Part shown: positions 20,939 to 33,107 of the stretch, piece after piece
How the letters are laid out: the number at the start of each line of letters is the position of its first letter
Numbering within the stretch: the first letter of the stretch is position 1
Assembly: GCF_047948215.1 (NCBI RefSeq)
Contig: NC_134456.1
Coordinates: 12,983,730-13,047,729 of the forward strand
Direction: 5' to 3'
Source: Lycorma delicatula
Taxonomy: Eukaryota > Arthropoda > Insecta > Hemiptera > Fulgoridae
Length of the DNA stretch: 64,000 bases
Program-made: the position numbers and the translations under genes
The notes under the pieces: model-generated
Seen by the model: the letters and a program-made list of their open reading frames with translations, nothing else
Told to the model about the DNA's origin: nothing
The model's database searches: none

Positions 20939-22319
20939 CAAAATTGTATTGGGGTAGTAAAAATACCCCGCTTGGTAAAATAAAGGTGTCAAAAAGCTTG
21001 GCAACAGGAGGGTTAATTTAGACTGGGTCTAAGCCACACCATCAGACAGGAAAATAAATTATACTATGATATTTTAACAAAAAATATTCTATTTGAAAAG
21101 TTATATTTTACAAACCAGGAATAAATACTAGTTAATTTGGAATATGTTCTTTTGTGCATATTTATTGCTGTTTCAATTGAATATTGAAGTTTCAAGAGAA
21201 TCTTTAGGAATTCTGAAAATTACAAATTCATAATTATGTATACATTTAGAGTCGTACATAGCTGCATGATTTCAGTTAAGATAAAGATAAAAAAGGACTC
21301 TAAATCTAACAAGAATTTCCACTAAAGCTGCTGGCAATCTTGGTCATTACTTCATAATAATGGGCAGAAAAAAAGTTTTGCACTAATAAGCATAATGTTT
21401 CTAGTTTACAACTATTCTACACAAACATGGAATGACTACTTATTTTTAACAGATGACCGAGATCGATAAGTGTTTCAAAGAGAAACTTTCTCTTTTGCAA
21501 TACTACTAAAAATTTTACTGAAAAATAAAACTTTTTTTTCTACTAAATTTAAGTAATATTGTACTTACAGAACAGATCTTACAGATCCCAGAACAGTGCA
21601 CTTGTCTCGTACAAGAACTCATAAAATATTAAATAATTTACCATAATCTGGTGAATATTTCATGCTCATTGTTTTAGATTTCTCTCTCTAAAGTTAATTA
21701 ACAAAAGTTAAAACCATGGCAAACAGGGCTGTAAATAAAAAAAAAAGTATAGTAAACCCCTAAGCATAAGAGCAACAAAAGTTAATAATTTTTTATCAGA
21801 ATAAATTATATCCTAATATTGTGAAATTTAATAATAGATATTGATCACCTTAATTCATTTTCCCTGACAAAGTTAGGAAGATTATTTATTTATTTATTAT
21901 TTTATTTTGCAATTATTATTTAACCATTACAAAAAAAAAAAAGTTGCACATTTGGTTTAAATGAACAGAGAATTATATTTACTCTTCCTGATAAAAAAAA
22001 AACACAATTTGTTCTCTTCACCATTATGTAATGTTAAAAAATATTACCATGAATTACATTACAGAAAAATTGTTTTAATACCATGTGTTTTTTTTTGTAC
22101 AATTCAAATAATTTCTATCCTAGCATTCAGTAGAAGTGTTACAAACTTGATTTTATATCAAATTTACTTCTATAAATCATTTAAATACATACACTCCTCT
22201 TCTAGTGGTTATATAAAATAAGCAATCAAAAAATTCAAATAAAATTTTTAATAAACACAATATTGTTCAATTTAAATAAAAATTCCCACCATTCTAAAAA
22301 AAAAAAAAATGTTAACGAA
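20939..22319. other. A+T-rich stretch
   Basis: The first 120 bases after the LINE-A break are of mixed composition and unassigned; the rest is A+T-rich with no coding-like segment. The open frame at 21961-22221 is dominated by L, I, F, Y and S and is not supported. Confidence 0.45.
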
Positions 22320-22399
22320 TTACATGCATTTATTAAATGCATGTAATAAATACACAAATAGTACTATTCACCTTATTAAGGTGAATAGTACTATTTGTG
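22320..22399. repeat. two adjacent perfect hairpins
   Basis: Hairpin 1 has 13-bp arms (22320-22332 / 22334-22346) around one T. Hairpin 2 has 22-bp arms (22353-22374 / 22378-22399) around ATT. Both are perfect and only six bases apart. Recent origin is likely because no mismatches have built up. Confidence 0.85.
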
Positions 22400-22530
22400 C
22401 GATTTCAAATCTGCAAACTAGAATTAAATTGGAGAACAGGGTATTTAGTAGCACAAATTTAAAGAAAACCTGATTAACAAATTATATAGCCTAAAAGTAT
22501 GATATTACCTTACCTAATATCTGTTTTTCT

Positions 22531-22745
22531 TTAGTTTTCTTCTGAATCATCCTCAGGAATATCCATTTTCATTCTCCAGAAGTAATCAGCAAAAACTTTT
22601 TAGGCACAATTTTCCCTGGAAGCATGTTTCCATCTCTGACATATCCTGAGGAAAGCGTTCATCATGCTTATCAGTAAGATTGCTAAAGTTAAGTGAAAAA
22701 ATTTCAAACGTGAATGTAAAATATGTAATTTTATTTAGACAAATT
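22531..22745 (-). pseudogene. fragment of an unnamed multicopy protein, C-terminal end (copy U2)
   Basis: The minus strand encodes NLTDKHDERFPQDMSEMETC, then FQGK, a frameshift, and FADYFWRMKMDIPEDDSEEN before a stop at 22531-22533. A further piece lies upstream in another frame. The same arrangement (a D/E-K/E-H-R-E-R-F/CF-P/H-Q-Q/D block and a tail rich in K and D) occurs near the end of the larger fossil at 35390-37110, so both derive from one family. I recognise it as an uncharacterised multicopy insect protein family without an assigned function. Only about 70 codons survive. Confidence 0.6.
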
Positions 22746-23104
22746 TCTATTGAAGTCACTTTCTTGCTTAAAATTATTTTCTCTGTTAATTTTATCCATT
22801 CATTTTTTGTAAAATCTTGTTTTTTGTAATAGTTATGATCTTATGTTTGTCCCAATTTTTTTCATATCATTCTTTTTTTTTTGTCTTTTTATTATCCCAT
22901 TTTTTCTTTGTTTTCTGTACCTCACCTTACATTTAGACACAACTATAATGTGGTAAGAATGTCTATTCCTGGATGTAATTTCCATTCCATAATTTAGTTT
23001 GGAAATCTCTCAAATAGTCTAGTAGATGGATTTCACCAATATATATAAAACTTCTTTTATGAATTTTAAAAGGAAATCATTTTGATTATCAGTTTATACA
23101 TTTT
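22746..23104. other. T-rich stretch
   Basis: T-rich plus strand with no exon or element signal. Confidence 0.5.
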
Positions 23105-23870
23105 TTGTGTAGGAGGAAAATTTGCGACCAGACATATAGCAGCCCACACCATGAACTTCACACACCATGGGTGTGTGAAGTTGCCATCAGAGATGAGGAC
23201 TCAGTAAACAACCTCCCCCTAAGACAAAATGCCCTGATACCCGCCTGTTGGCATTACTCAGGGTATACTGTTTCTCCTGTGGGACACACAGGGTGGTGTT
23301 GGGAGTCCTACACATATCACCAGTGGCAGCGACCCAAGGGCCCCTAACCACCTCCATGCATAGGCTATCCCTATCCCACTCACCCCATATGCTCCAGCAA
23401 AACACATGATCGATGGATGCTTTGTTCACAGTGAAACCTCCTCTCTATTTACTTGTGTGCAACTGGTCCAGTAGGGGTTCAGGGTTCAATCTACAGCACC
23501 ACAATTAAGGGGGAAATCACTGTCTACATCCAATGTTAGCAATGCTACTGATCTGCTGGAAACAAACAGAGGTCATTGTTGGCCCCAAGCCAATGGGTTG
23601 GAGAGTCCTGTACACCTTTACAGTAGTGATGACCCCAAAGGAGCCCCCACCACCTCCTTGTACAGGCTGTCCCCTCACCATCTGCCTGTGAAGGCTAGCC
23701 CTCATGCAATAATTCCTGTGCCGTCTTGATTTTGAGGATACCCTCTGCCAAGGCAGCCACTTCTCGCCAGATATTTCACTGGTCAACATTGTCTTCAGCA
23801 GATTATCTTTGGCAAGCCCACCAAAAGCAGCAAAGCACTGGGATCTCTTGCTATCACCAGTTTATACTTA
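23105..23870. repeat. GC-richer block with an internal 300-bp tandem duplication
   Basis: AGTCCTACACATATCACCAG at 23303 and the related AGTCCTGTACACCTTTACAG at 23603 begin matching stretches of about 80 bp that include CCACCTCC and AGGCTATCCC / AGGCTGTCCC. The block sits just before R1-like LINE pieces and may be LINE UTR, but there is no coding sequence in it to prove this. Three open frames of 80-90 codons across it are not conserved between the duplicated units. Confidence 0.5.
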
Positions 23871-24172
23871 ACTAAAAATTCTGAAGGTTCAGTTCTTTAA
23901 TTTTTTTAATCTAGCTCATACTATCTTGACTACTTTTCCTTCTCTTTATTATAAAATTCATACATATAATAAACCTCTATCAATCAGATAGTGTTGTTTA
24001 ATTTCCCTCCATATGTGAAATCTGGTTTATTTAAGTCAATTTAATGTAATGCTGTAATGAAATCTCGCTCATGTTTTACAGTGGTAGTTCAATGTAAATT
24101 TGAATGAATTTTTGCATTTTAATATATGATCAAATGAAAATTACTCTTTTGATCCATTTTTGTTCTAAACTT
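23871..24172. other. A+T-rich spacer
   Basis: About 300 bases without recognised features, ending where similarity to the R1-like element begins. Confidence 0.5.
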
Positions 24173-24625
24173 CAGCTCCAAGGTGGTGTTTGATGCCAGC
24201 AGGGTTCTTAGACGGTTAGAGTCTGAAGGTAAGCTGAGAGCGAGTCTGGTTCTAGTAGAGAGTACCAGGCCTGAAGTATTGCTTGGTGATGGGATGGAGA
24301 TGAATGATTATAGATAGATTCCACCAAGGGGGAAGACTCCGCAAAGCTTGAGTGTTATCGAGCATTGCTTATGATTAACGCGGTGATGAAGCTTGACTTG
24401 GAAATCAATGTGGTTGGTAATGCAGTGGGAAAAAAAGTGCCTTCGGAAGGCTGCCGAGTATGTCACGAGGAGAGTCGATCGGAGGTACTCTTTCTGGTTG
24501 GTGGCAGATAGTGCTGCTAAGCCAACAGCCACGGGTGGAGACAAGGGTAGTGTTCAATGAATGGATATGGTGCCAACCCAAAGTAGGAATTTAGTGGTTA
24601 GAGCAGAGGGACGTTTCTTATGTGG
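24173..24625 (+). mobile_element. R1-like LINE ORF1 fragment (LINE-C1)
   Basis: Encodes LESEGKLRASLVLVESTRPE and then VLLGDGMEMND, followed by more gag-like sequence in shifting frames. It matches, in the opposite orientation, 26160-26600 of the LINE-C2 element. It ends at about 24625, just before where C2 continues into its zinc knuckle. Stops and frameshifts make it inactive. Confidence 0.65.
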
Positions 24626-25119
24626 ATTATCTTTACTAACCATATCTTACTAATTCCATCAAAACATTTTTCTATAATTTGGCTGTCTCCTTGAATAGTT
24701 TCATTGATCTATGATTTCGCAATTGCAGCTGAAACTTTGATCGATCATCAAATCCCCTCATGTTAATTATCAAATTAATTTATTTTGAAACTTTCAGCCA
24801 CTTTTAACTTTAAATATTTATTATAAAAATTGTGGCCACTTTCGAACTGTTAAACTCGCTTGTAAAAATTTGCACGATTAATAACTGTATTACTTACTTA
24901 ATAAAGGTGGTAATAAATTTTAGGTGATTTTTAACCCTTTACAACATTAATCTTATCGCTGAGTTTTTATTCAAAAATACACTTTTCAAGAAGACTTAAT
25001 GAATAATTATGATAGTTATATAAACAAGAGTATTTATTATTCACAGTTTTTGCATTATTCACAGATGCTCCCAACTAATGATTTTATGATTTTGAAAGTA
25101 ACACAGATCTATTTTCTTT
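24626..25119. other. A+T-rich spacer
   Basis: No coding-like or repeated structure recognised. Confidence 0.5.
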
Positions 25120-25236
25120 TTGCAATTGTACTGACCGAGGACCGGACCCACTTTTGAAGTATTAGTCAGTCCCCACCCAGTGAGAGGTCACCACCTACGC
25201 AAAATGGCCATACTGGCATCGGCCACACAATTGCAA
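25120..25236. repeat. 117-bp segment with 10-bp terminal inverted repeats
   Basis: TTGCAATTGT (25120-25129) is mirrored by ACAATTGCAA (25227-25236). The interior is GC-rich and unrelated to the flanks. A tiny MITE is possible; no target duplication was confirmed. Confidence 0.35.
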
Positions 25237-25310
25237 TTAGTTGCTTAGTGCAATTTCAGACACTGAAACAATCTTACGCGCCACAATATATTTTAAGAGC
25301 TTATATATGC

Positions 25311-25351
<41 letters not shown>
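25311..25351. repeat. (AT)n(GT)n microsatellite
   Basis: AT units to 25334 and GT units to about 25351. Confidence 0.95.
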
Positions 25352-25462
25352 AGTAGACTATTTGACATACTCCTGAAAGTAATTTCTTACATATAAAGAC
25401 AGAAAATACCTTTTTTGAGAATTGTACATAACTACTATGACAAACACATAATATGCAAAAAT

Positions 25463-25729
25463 AAAACAATAAAATTCACAACAATACAACATAAGCCCCG
25501 ACCTGAGTACTCACCTACATTATACATGAAAACATGATTAATAAAATACACAAAATACATACATAATACCAAAGATGCAACATCACCTATACACATAAAA
25601 ATCAATACACTTAATACATACAAAAACTAATCTCGCCCAACTACATATATCTACATATATACAATACTATGAATAATAATGAAATGCACAACAATAAAAC
25701 GCAAGCCCCGACCATAAAAGAGAGCACTA
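25463..25729. repeat. local duplication, about 215 bp apart
   Basis: CACAACAATACAACATAAGC with CCCGACC (about 25478-25505) recurs as CACAACAATAAAACGCAAGC with CCCGACC (about 25687-25714). It lies at the 3' side of LINE-C2 and may be a duplicated end of that element. Confidence 0.5.
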
Positions 25730-27150
25730 CATCAACTACAACCCATGCAAGGTACTCCTACTTGTCGTCCTCTGCCTCTCTTCCACACACAATAGCTTCA
25801 ACCATGGCAGGTTTACCCCACCACGCTACTTCCAAGGTAAGCATCTTAGGGACTACATTCCCGACCCTTAACTTCCCAAACTCGTCCATTACTGGGCGCC
25901 ACACGCTAGCATAACATGTTCTGGGGAGTCAACAACCCCACAATACTGGCATAGGGGAGAAGCCCTCTTTCCACTTCATCCCAGTTATACAGAGGTACTG
26001 TAGGCATTGCCATGAAGCTCCTTGAGCTTCACTGCAATCCCTACTGAGGTGCCCCTCCCATCCACAGTTATAACACTGCTTCCGGCAGTCGACCACATTG
26101 CACTTAGCTGCAAGCTCGGTGTTTGTCCAACAAAGCCCCCGCATAAGAACGACCCTTTGCTCTAACCACTAGAGTCCTACTTTGGGTTGGCACCATATCC
26201 ACTCATTGAACACTATCCTTGTCTCCACCCATGGCTGTTTGCTTAGCAGCACTCTCCACCACCAGCCGGAATGAGTACCGCCGATCGGCTCTCCTCGCGA
26301 CATACTCAGCCACCTTCTCAAGGCAGTTACCGCTGCGAAACCGACCACATTGATTGCCAAGTCAAGCTTTATCACTGCGTTAATCTTAAGCAATGCTCAA
26401 TAACACTCAACTTTGCAGAGTCTTCCCTCTTGGTAGAATCTACTATCACGATGAAACTATGCCGCTCATTCATTTCAATCCCATCACAAAGCAATACCTC
26501 AGGCCTGGTATTCTCTGCTAGAACCAGACTTGCTCTCAGCTTACCTTCAGACTCTATGTCTGTCTAAGTACCTTGCAGGTACCAAACACCACCTTAACAC
26601 TACTATTAACATTAAAATCCAACACATGGACCACATCACTCCCCAGAGTACTGGTGGCATTGGGTTCACTCACGCGCGTAAACCATTTCTCCCACCAGAA
26701 TCTCTTGCTCAGGACAACTACTTCCTCCTCGTTGACCCTCTCGATGACCAACACTCTGTTGGAGCTTCAGGACAATGTCTTTAATCTCCTTCTTAGTTTT
26801 GGTGTTCTGTTTTACAAGCAGGGTCAGTTTCCTGACTTCTTCCTCAACTACCCTGACTGCCTTCAACACCTCAGTGTCAGATCCATACCCCATAAGATCC
26901 ACCATGTTCTTCCCCAGGCGCTGACTCCCAAATTCAACTGGACCACCCTCCTTAGCAGGTCCCTCTGCAGCCTGCCTACAAATGGGAGACCTAGACAGGC
27001 TCATACATGGCCTAAAGCCATTGGCCTGCAACATTTCACAGCAAAATATCCATTGGTCACCTGCAAACTGTCTGTCAACCATGATCACGTTGAAGAACTG
27101 GCCAGTTTATTCCACCTGACCTCAATTCAGAACAAATCTATTTAGATATA
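25660..27150 (-). mobile_element. R1-like LINE with ORF1 joined to the ORF2 C-terminus (LINE-C2)
   Basis: Read on the minus strand. 27088-26666 encodes a charged, coiled-coil-like ORF1 segment (for example LKAVRVVEEEVRKLTLLVKQ). 26600-26170 is the gag core, and 26078-26035 is a zinc knuckle, CYNCGWEGHLSRDC (CX2CX4HX4C). Soon after, the frame changes to CQYCGVVDSPEHVMLACG (about 25955-25905) and a C-terminal tail to about 25680, typical of the end of R1-clade ORF2. Endonuclease and RT are absent, so the copy has a large internal deletion. The 190-codon plus-strand frame at 26573-27145 is its antisense shadow. Confidence 0.7.
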
Positions 27151-28621
27151 CTTTTAACTAAAGATGTTTCTCTCTACATATTGAACGATTCTTTTATTAT
27201 AATACATTATATTTCTTACTCTCTATTTATAATATTTATACAAAGTCTGATGTCAATAACAAAAAATATTAATGTTTGGGTGCTTCTTCTTAAGTTTTCT
27301 TTGTCTACACTATTCTTTTTTTTTTCTCATGCGATCGATCATTGTTCTTCAGTACATATATTGCACTTCACTCAGTAGCATATTTTATCAAATTACAAAA
27401 GAATTCTTTGATGAGTTTAAATAAACTTCATAGAGAAATACTGAATTGATTGTATAAAATATTATAATCCAGTTAATTAAAATCCTGCAAAAAAAAAGAA
27501 GAAAACGTTCTTAGTATATTATGATTTTTTTAAAAATAAATTACAGTAATAAACAATCTATGTAGAATTCAAAGTTCATTATTAATTATTATTATTCATG
27601 CATTTCATTATTATTACTTCATGTATTTTGGGAGAGAGTAAAATACAAAATTAATTTTTGTTACAAAGGGAATCCAACAAGCTGGTAGATTTTCCAAGTT
27701 GGAGAAGTTTGCTACAGAGTGGTGATGTCTGAAAGGAGGTAGTGTTTGTCATATTATGCGCTCATACTGACTTACAGTAAAAGTACACGGGTGATCGCAG
27801 GTAAAAAAGAAGGAAAAATCCAGTTATTGGAAACGTAATACGTAAAATAAGATAAATAATGGTATATTAAGCATTTGATCAACCACAAGGGTGATTTACA
27901 AGGATATAAAGACTAGTACTGGAATGGAAAATGTGAATGAAAAAATGAACAAGGCTGACAGTCGGTTTGTGCATGTAATGAAGATTGAGAAGAAGCATAA
28001 CTGAAAGAATTTGTGGAAGAGGAAATACAAGTCTGGATGAAGATCACAGAGGTGATGGCTCAGTAAACTTATAAAGGGCATAGAAAAGGAAGTTAGGGAT
28101 ATTTCAAGAGTATTTAGAAGCAAAGGAAGGTTTAAACAAGAGAAGGTTGTTTCTGAAAGGCTTACTTCCAACAGATAGGTGGATAAAAAGGAAAGAAGAA
28201 AAATCTGCATTCAACTCACCGGATTGGCAAGTGTTCAGCATTGTTACTGATAAGCTGGTTTTCAGTTCTGTAGGACCCTTAGTTCTGACAAAACTAAGCA
28301 AGAAAAAAGTTTTAAAATAGGATTTAAAACATTACCACTTATTAAAATTCAGTTATCTCATGATCTGTTGATCTGAGAGTTAATATGATTATTAAATAAT
28401 AAAATGATTTTAAAAAAAATAATCAAAAAACTTTTTACAATGTACATAAATTATCAAATCATTTTGTGTTTTACTCTAGTATTTTTACTATTCAATCTAG
28501 TGATCAAATTTCATTAATCTACGAGTCATTTTTTTGTGCAAAATGTATCTTCTTACTGAATCGTACTGTTTTTAACAGTTTTACAGATTGAAAAATTATT
28601 GTTCATTAAACTTTCCAAACT
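27151..28621. other. A+T-rich region with one purine-rich tract
   Basis: About 27890-28210 is purine-rich on the plus strand and encodes K- and E-rich residues broken by stops; it could be a decayed coding segment, but I do not recognise it. The rest is A+T-rich without signals. Confidence 0.35.
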
Positions 28622-29115
28622 GTCAGACCTTTGTGTCTACTGTGGACAAGTTGATTCCATTAAACATACTGCCACCACTGGGAGCAATTGTAGGCAGAAT
28701 GTTAACAACAAACACTGGAACATCTAGATCCTGATAATGTTATGGCTGCATGCTCAGGACCAGGAGGAACTGGGCTGTGGTAGAATGCATGATCATCAAT
28801 GCACGGACATCATCAAGGATAAGCTGGCGGATAGGTAATGGGTGACAGCCAGTCTCCAGGAGTGGGCAGCAAGAGCCCACCCATGTTGTCATCTGCCAAT
28901 GACTCCTGGTGAATATCAGATCCTGCCGCTCAGAAGCGGCCAGTATATGTATTGCGCACCTGTCACATGGAAACCATGTTCATGCCTCGCGGCCAAGTTC
29001 AGTTCCTATGGAAAGAAGGGAGAGGTTTTTTAACAGGTGTGAACCCTGCACTGCCGTCAGAACGGGCCTGATGGCAGCTGGTAAAGCTTTTCCCTCCCCA
29101 TATGGAAAAAAAAAC
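28622..29115 (+). mobile_element. R1-like LINE 3' end (LINE-C3)
   Basis: The ORF2 C-terminal cysteine motif CVYCGQVDSIKHT (28632-28670) is followed by decayed tail sequence and, from about 28830, a GC-richer 3' UTR that ends at an A run (29106-29114). It is the same domain as in LINE-C2 but from a different lineage. Directly after it AAGGTTTTCA is repeated three times (about 29120-29170). The 5' side is truncated, as usual. Confidence 0.6.
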
Positions 29116-29401
29116 TGAATAAGGTTTTCATAAGGTTTTCAATATGGAAATTGAATAAGGTTTTCAACAAATATCTGCGTTAAATCTTATGATTTTTTTT
29201 TAAAAATGACCAATTTTAAGATCCTTTAAAAATAATTTATTCAGTTTAAATCACTTGATTATCTTGAACTTGGTTGATTTAATTATTTTTCGTCTGTAGA
29301 GAAATATAATTTAATCATAAAATTTTTGAAAAGACTGTACTAACCATCACACTCATGTTATTGTTAGTAAAGTTAGTTTCATTTAAGTAAATAATTGCTT
29401 T

Positions 29402-29535
29402 GCCGGCCTCCATGGGGTGAGTGGTAGCGTCACGGCCTTTCATTCGAATCCCGATCAGGCATTTTCACACAGTACTTGTCATTCATCTCATCCTCTGAAA
29501 CAATAACTAACCGTGGTCCCAGAGGTTAAAAAAAA
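29402..29535 (+). mobile_element. short SINE, family S1
   Basis: A tRNA-like head begins GCCGGCCTCCATGGGGTGAG and contains A-box-like GTGAGTGGTAGCG and B-box-like TTCGAATCCCGATC. The tail reads CATCTCATCCTCTGAAACAA and then GTGGTCCCAGAGGTTAAA with poly-A. Other members are at 55562-55720 and, as tails only, 31687-31715 and 59814-59880. Confidence 0.8.
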
Positions 29536-30811
29536 TAGTAAATAATCGCTTAGAGAATGAGTAATACACAAGAGTTTTTCCAGAATTATCAATTTATACA
29601 AATTCTGTTTTAATCTAAATGAAAATAAAACTCTAAAAAGTTAAAAAATTATTTCAAATAATGAAAGCTGGCATATTTTTATTTTAATTGAGAAATTGTT
29701 TCAAATAAAACCAGTTTATTTAACTAAGTTTGACGATCAGCACAATTAGTTTTAATAAATATTAAAATATTAATAGATATTAAATATTTAAACATTTATT
29801 ATTACAGATATAGCACACTTATTCTTACCTATTTTCAGCAGCTATAAAGACAGAATTCATCCACCGGATGATATCAAATCTAGTGAAGGGCTAGGCAGTT
29901 TTAAACAGATTTAAATTTTTTCAATGTTAAAAATTTACTGTTTTTGTTAGGATTCAATTAATGGTGGGTACTCTCTAGGGAAACTCAGCCTGAGACTAAT
30001 AAAAAACGAATATTAAATAGCTAAAGTATAACTGTATTTTGATCTTGAGATAGAGTATAATGAAATTTAATTTAACAATATTATTTTTCCAATAAACTAG
30101 ATGGAAAAAGCACAAACAAAACTGGAGTATTTAACTTTAATTTTCTTTAAAGTAAAAATTTTGAAACACAATACTTACTTCATCTGTTTATATTTCAAAT
30201 GATTTTTTGCATTACGAATGCAAAATTATCCCTCTACTTTTGCTGCTTTTCTGTTTTGCTTGAATTATTTAGCTAACTTCTCACATTGCCTTTTTTTTAA
30301 GATGTCAAAACTGGTTTAGTTTTTCATTACAGATTCTATCCATGATTCTACTCGCACCAAAACATTTTCTTATAATTTGATCATTTTTTATTCTTTATCT
30401 TGTTAGGTTTTCCTGTATGTTGTTCTGGAGCTAGAGTTTCTGATTTTAATGTTTTGTCTCTCTTTATGCAATTTATGTCTAAAAAAAAATCAAGTAAACC
30501 CTATCAGAAATTTCAAAGTTAGTGAACAGTTGGTCTTTGTTGTAACTAAAGATCTCCTAAAACAGAAAAGAACTTTCTACTTGGATTACTAGTATTCTTC
30601 CCCAAACTTATTTGTAGGACTATTGAATTGGTGCACTTATTAAAATAAACTGAGTAACTTAGTGAAAAGAGATATTAGAAACAAATTTGAAAAAAGGAGA
30701 ACTGACATTTAATTCTTTTCACAATCTGTTGCGCCTAAAATGGCCAGACAGAAAAAAATGTTGTGATTTTTTTTTGTATAAAAATCCCTCGTGCAAAATA
30801 TTTTCAAACTA
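29536..30811. other. A+T-rich stretch
   Basis: No coding-like segment or element end recognised. Confidence 0.5.
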
Positions 30812-30950
30812 CTAAAAAAAATTAAATTTAAAACTAGTACACCTGACTCACCTTGCGACACATAAAATGTTCCACATAACAAAAATCTTCACAAATCTAT
30901 TGTTAACAAATAAGCCTGTGTTAATAGGCTAGTTGACTGTTTTTGAAAAA
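30812..30950. repeat. dispersed pair, copy 1
   Basis: Phrases such as GACACATAAAATGTTCCACA and AATCTTCACAAATCTATTG match 33108-33235 in the same orientation with about 75-80 percent identity by eye. Confidence 0.55.
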
Positions 30951-32625
30951 CCGGTTTATATTATACCTTATGGTCTATTTCACTAAAATATAAACATTAT
31001 AATACACAAACGATCATTTACACAATGTATTCTGCATTTTTATAAACCAATTAAAATTTTCCTGCTAAAACTCTCCAAACTGTCATGGCCCCTCGTATGA
31101 TGCCACGGCTTACAAAAAAATCAGATGTTTTGTGGAGTCTTTAAGATGTTGCGAAAATTACAAAGTCTAAAATGAATTCCAAGTTCTACAAGTACTATAA
31201 AGTGCCTCAGTGTGAAAGTATTACCATTAAAACTCCAAACAAATTGTTTATTTAACTGTATTTAATTATTTATTTAACGAACTTAATGTTCCGGGCTAAG
31301 TATATTAAAGTTAATATTAAATAAATTAACAAATTAGGTTCATTTTCAATATTTTTAGACTAAGACCAATTGTAGAAAGCAAAATTCTATCAGGTTTTCC
31401 CTTACTGTCATCTAGCCTATTATACTTGTTTATTTTTACTTACTGCCTTTTCCATTCCTGGCACTAATTTTTTTTATTGGGGAAGAACCATTTTGTAATC
31501 ACCCAATGTTCTTCCCTAGATTTATTATCTCATTTATACAATAAGCGTGAAAATTTAGAGCACCCCCTTTGCTGGCCCAAAAAATACCTCATAGTTTCAC
31601 ATTATAGTCCACAATGTTCAGTATATTTATTTGCTTTTAGTCAATATAGGGTAAAACAATTAAGGTAAATCTCTTTATATGGATGTTGCAATACCTAACG
31701 GTGGACCTGGAGGTTGATACTGAAGTAAACCTGTTTCCATCTCAAGAATATCCTTTAGACTATTTTAAGTCAATAAATAAACACAATGTGTTTGATAATA
31801 AATTATTTCTAGATGACTGACCGTTCAAGACAAGGTCTGCTCAAAAGTTAGAATTTTTCCTTTTATCTCTGTATCAGTAGAATTTCTGCCAGAAAATAGA
31901 ATATTTATCCTTTCAATATTGATCCTAAAAGTTATTAATTTATTTAGTAAGAACCAAATTGTGAACAAAATCCTTCATCTTTGGTTGGCTATAGATTCTA
32001 ATCTTCAAAGGCCGGTGAAGAAATTGTGTCAATTTTTTCTATATGCTAGGTGGATAAAATTTTATTGTCTTGTAACACAGATTGAAGTCTTAAAATAGGA
32101 GTATCCTGTCCATGAAGCACAGGTCTTATGTCGATGGCAGATTAATGAACTGAATAGCATATTTTTTTTAACTACAGATATTTTGCAAACAAAAAATTGA
32201 AATGATTTTGTTTTTTACACTATATCATTCGAATACCAAACAGCATAGATGAATGAATCCCTTTGTATCACTATTAAATTAATGTATCACTTTGTATTAA
32301 ATTTTCTGCACAAGATATACAGAAGACATACAAAGCCCATGTTTGTTTTTTTTATTTCAAAGTTCATTTGAAAATATGCCAATCAAATTTTGCTTTGCCT
32401 CATTAACAACCACTTATACTGTTTGGTATAAGTTTGTTATAGTTTTCAAAGTATTTGTTCAGCCTTCTGTTCAGATTAGCAATTTTTAATATCATGAAAA
32501 CAAAACTCACATAACAGAATACAAACCACCAATTGCATATAAGAGGGGGTCCAGTGAGTTTGCTAAATAATAGTTAACTTACCAGGTTAGCATTGATATT
32601 GGTGGAAAGCAGCCCATCTTTAAAT
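30951..32625. other. A+T-rich stretch containing a SINE S1 tail relic
   Basis: At 31687-31715 the phrase GCAATACCTAACGGTGGACC followed by TGGAGGTT is the S1 tail without its head. Nothing else was identified; the frame at 31477-31668 is not supported. Confidence 0.45.
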
Positions 32626-32915
32626 AGCCCAGAACTGGTCTAGTGGTTAACTCATCATCGCAAATCATCTGATTTTGAATTTGAGAGTTTTAAGGTTCAA
32701 TCCTTGTAAAGGGAGTTACTTTTATATGGGTTTGAATAGTAAATTGTGAATACTGGTGTTCTTTGGTAGTTGGGTATCAATTAACCACACATCTCAGGAA
32801 TGGTCGATCTGAGGCTGTACAAAACTACACTTCATTTACATTCATACATATGATCCTCATTCATCCTCTGAAGTAATATCTTATGGTGGTTCTGGAACCT
32901 AAACAGAAAAAGAGA
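32626..32915 (+). mobile_element. long SINE, family S2, full-length copy
   Basis: A head with A-box-like TGGTCTAGTGGTTAACTC and B-box-like AAGGTTCAATCCTTG is followed by a body (GGTATCAATTAACCACACAT, ATGGTCGATCTGAGGCTGTA) and a tail CATCCTCTGAAGTAATATCT then GGTGGTTCTGGAACCTAAAC with A-rich end. Members at 50371-50625, 58777-59031 and 63491-63700 (minus). The head is tRNA-like but differs from S1, whereas the tail is shared with it. Confidence 0.85.
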
Positions 32916-33107
32916 GAGCCCATCTTTAATGTGACATAAAATAAAACTTGTACTAGACTATGGCAAACACAGATTTAAAATGCTTACATGATTAATATAA
33001 TGTGTCTTATAGTGAATTCAGCAACTCTTTTACTACTAAAAATAGGGTAACAGCAACAACATCTAAAATATAGTATTGGGCAAAATCGTTATAAATAATT
33101 ATTGAGA

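Noticed and set aside
23105..23789. Open frames of 80-90 codons in the GC-richer block
   Set aside because: They are not maintained between the two 300-bp duplicated units.
26573..27145. 190-codon plus-strand open frame, the longest in the window
   Set aside because: It lies antisense to the R1-like ORF1, whose zinc knuckle and gag core read on the minus strand. Its residues show no motif.
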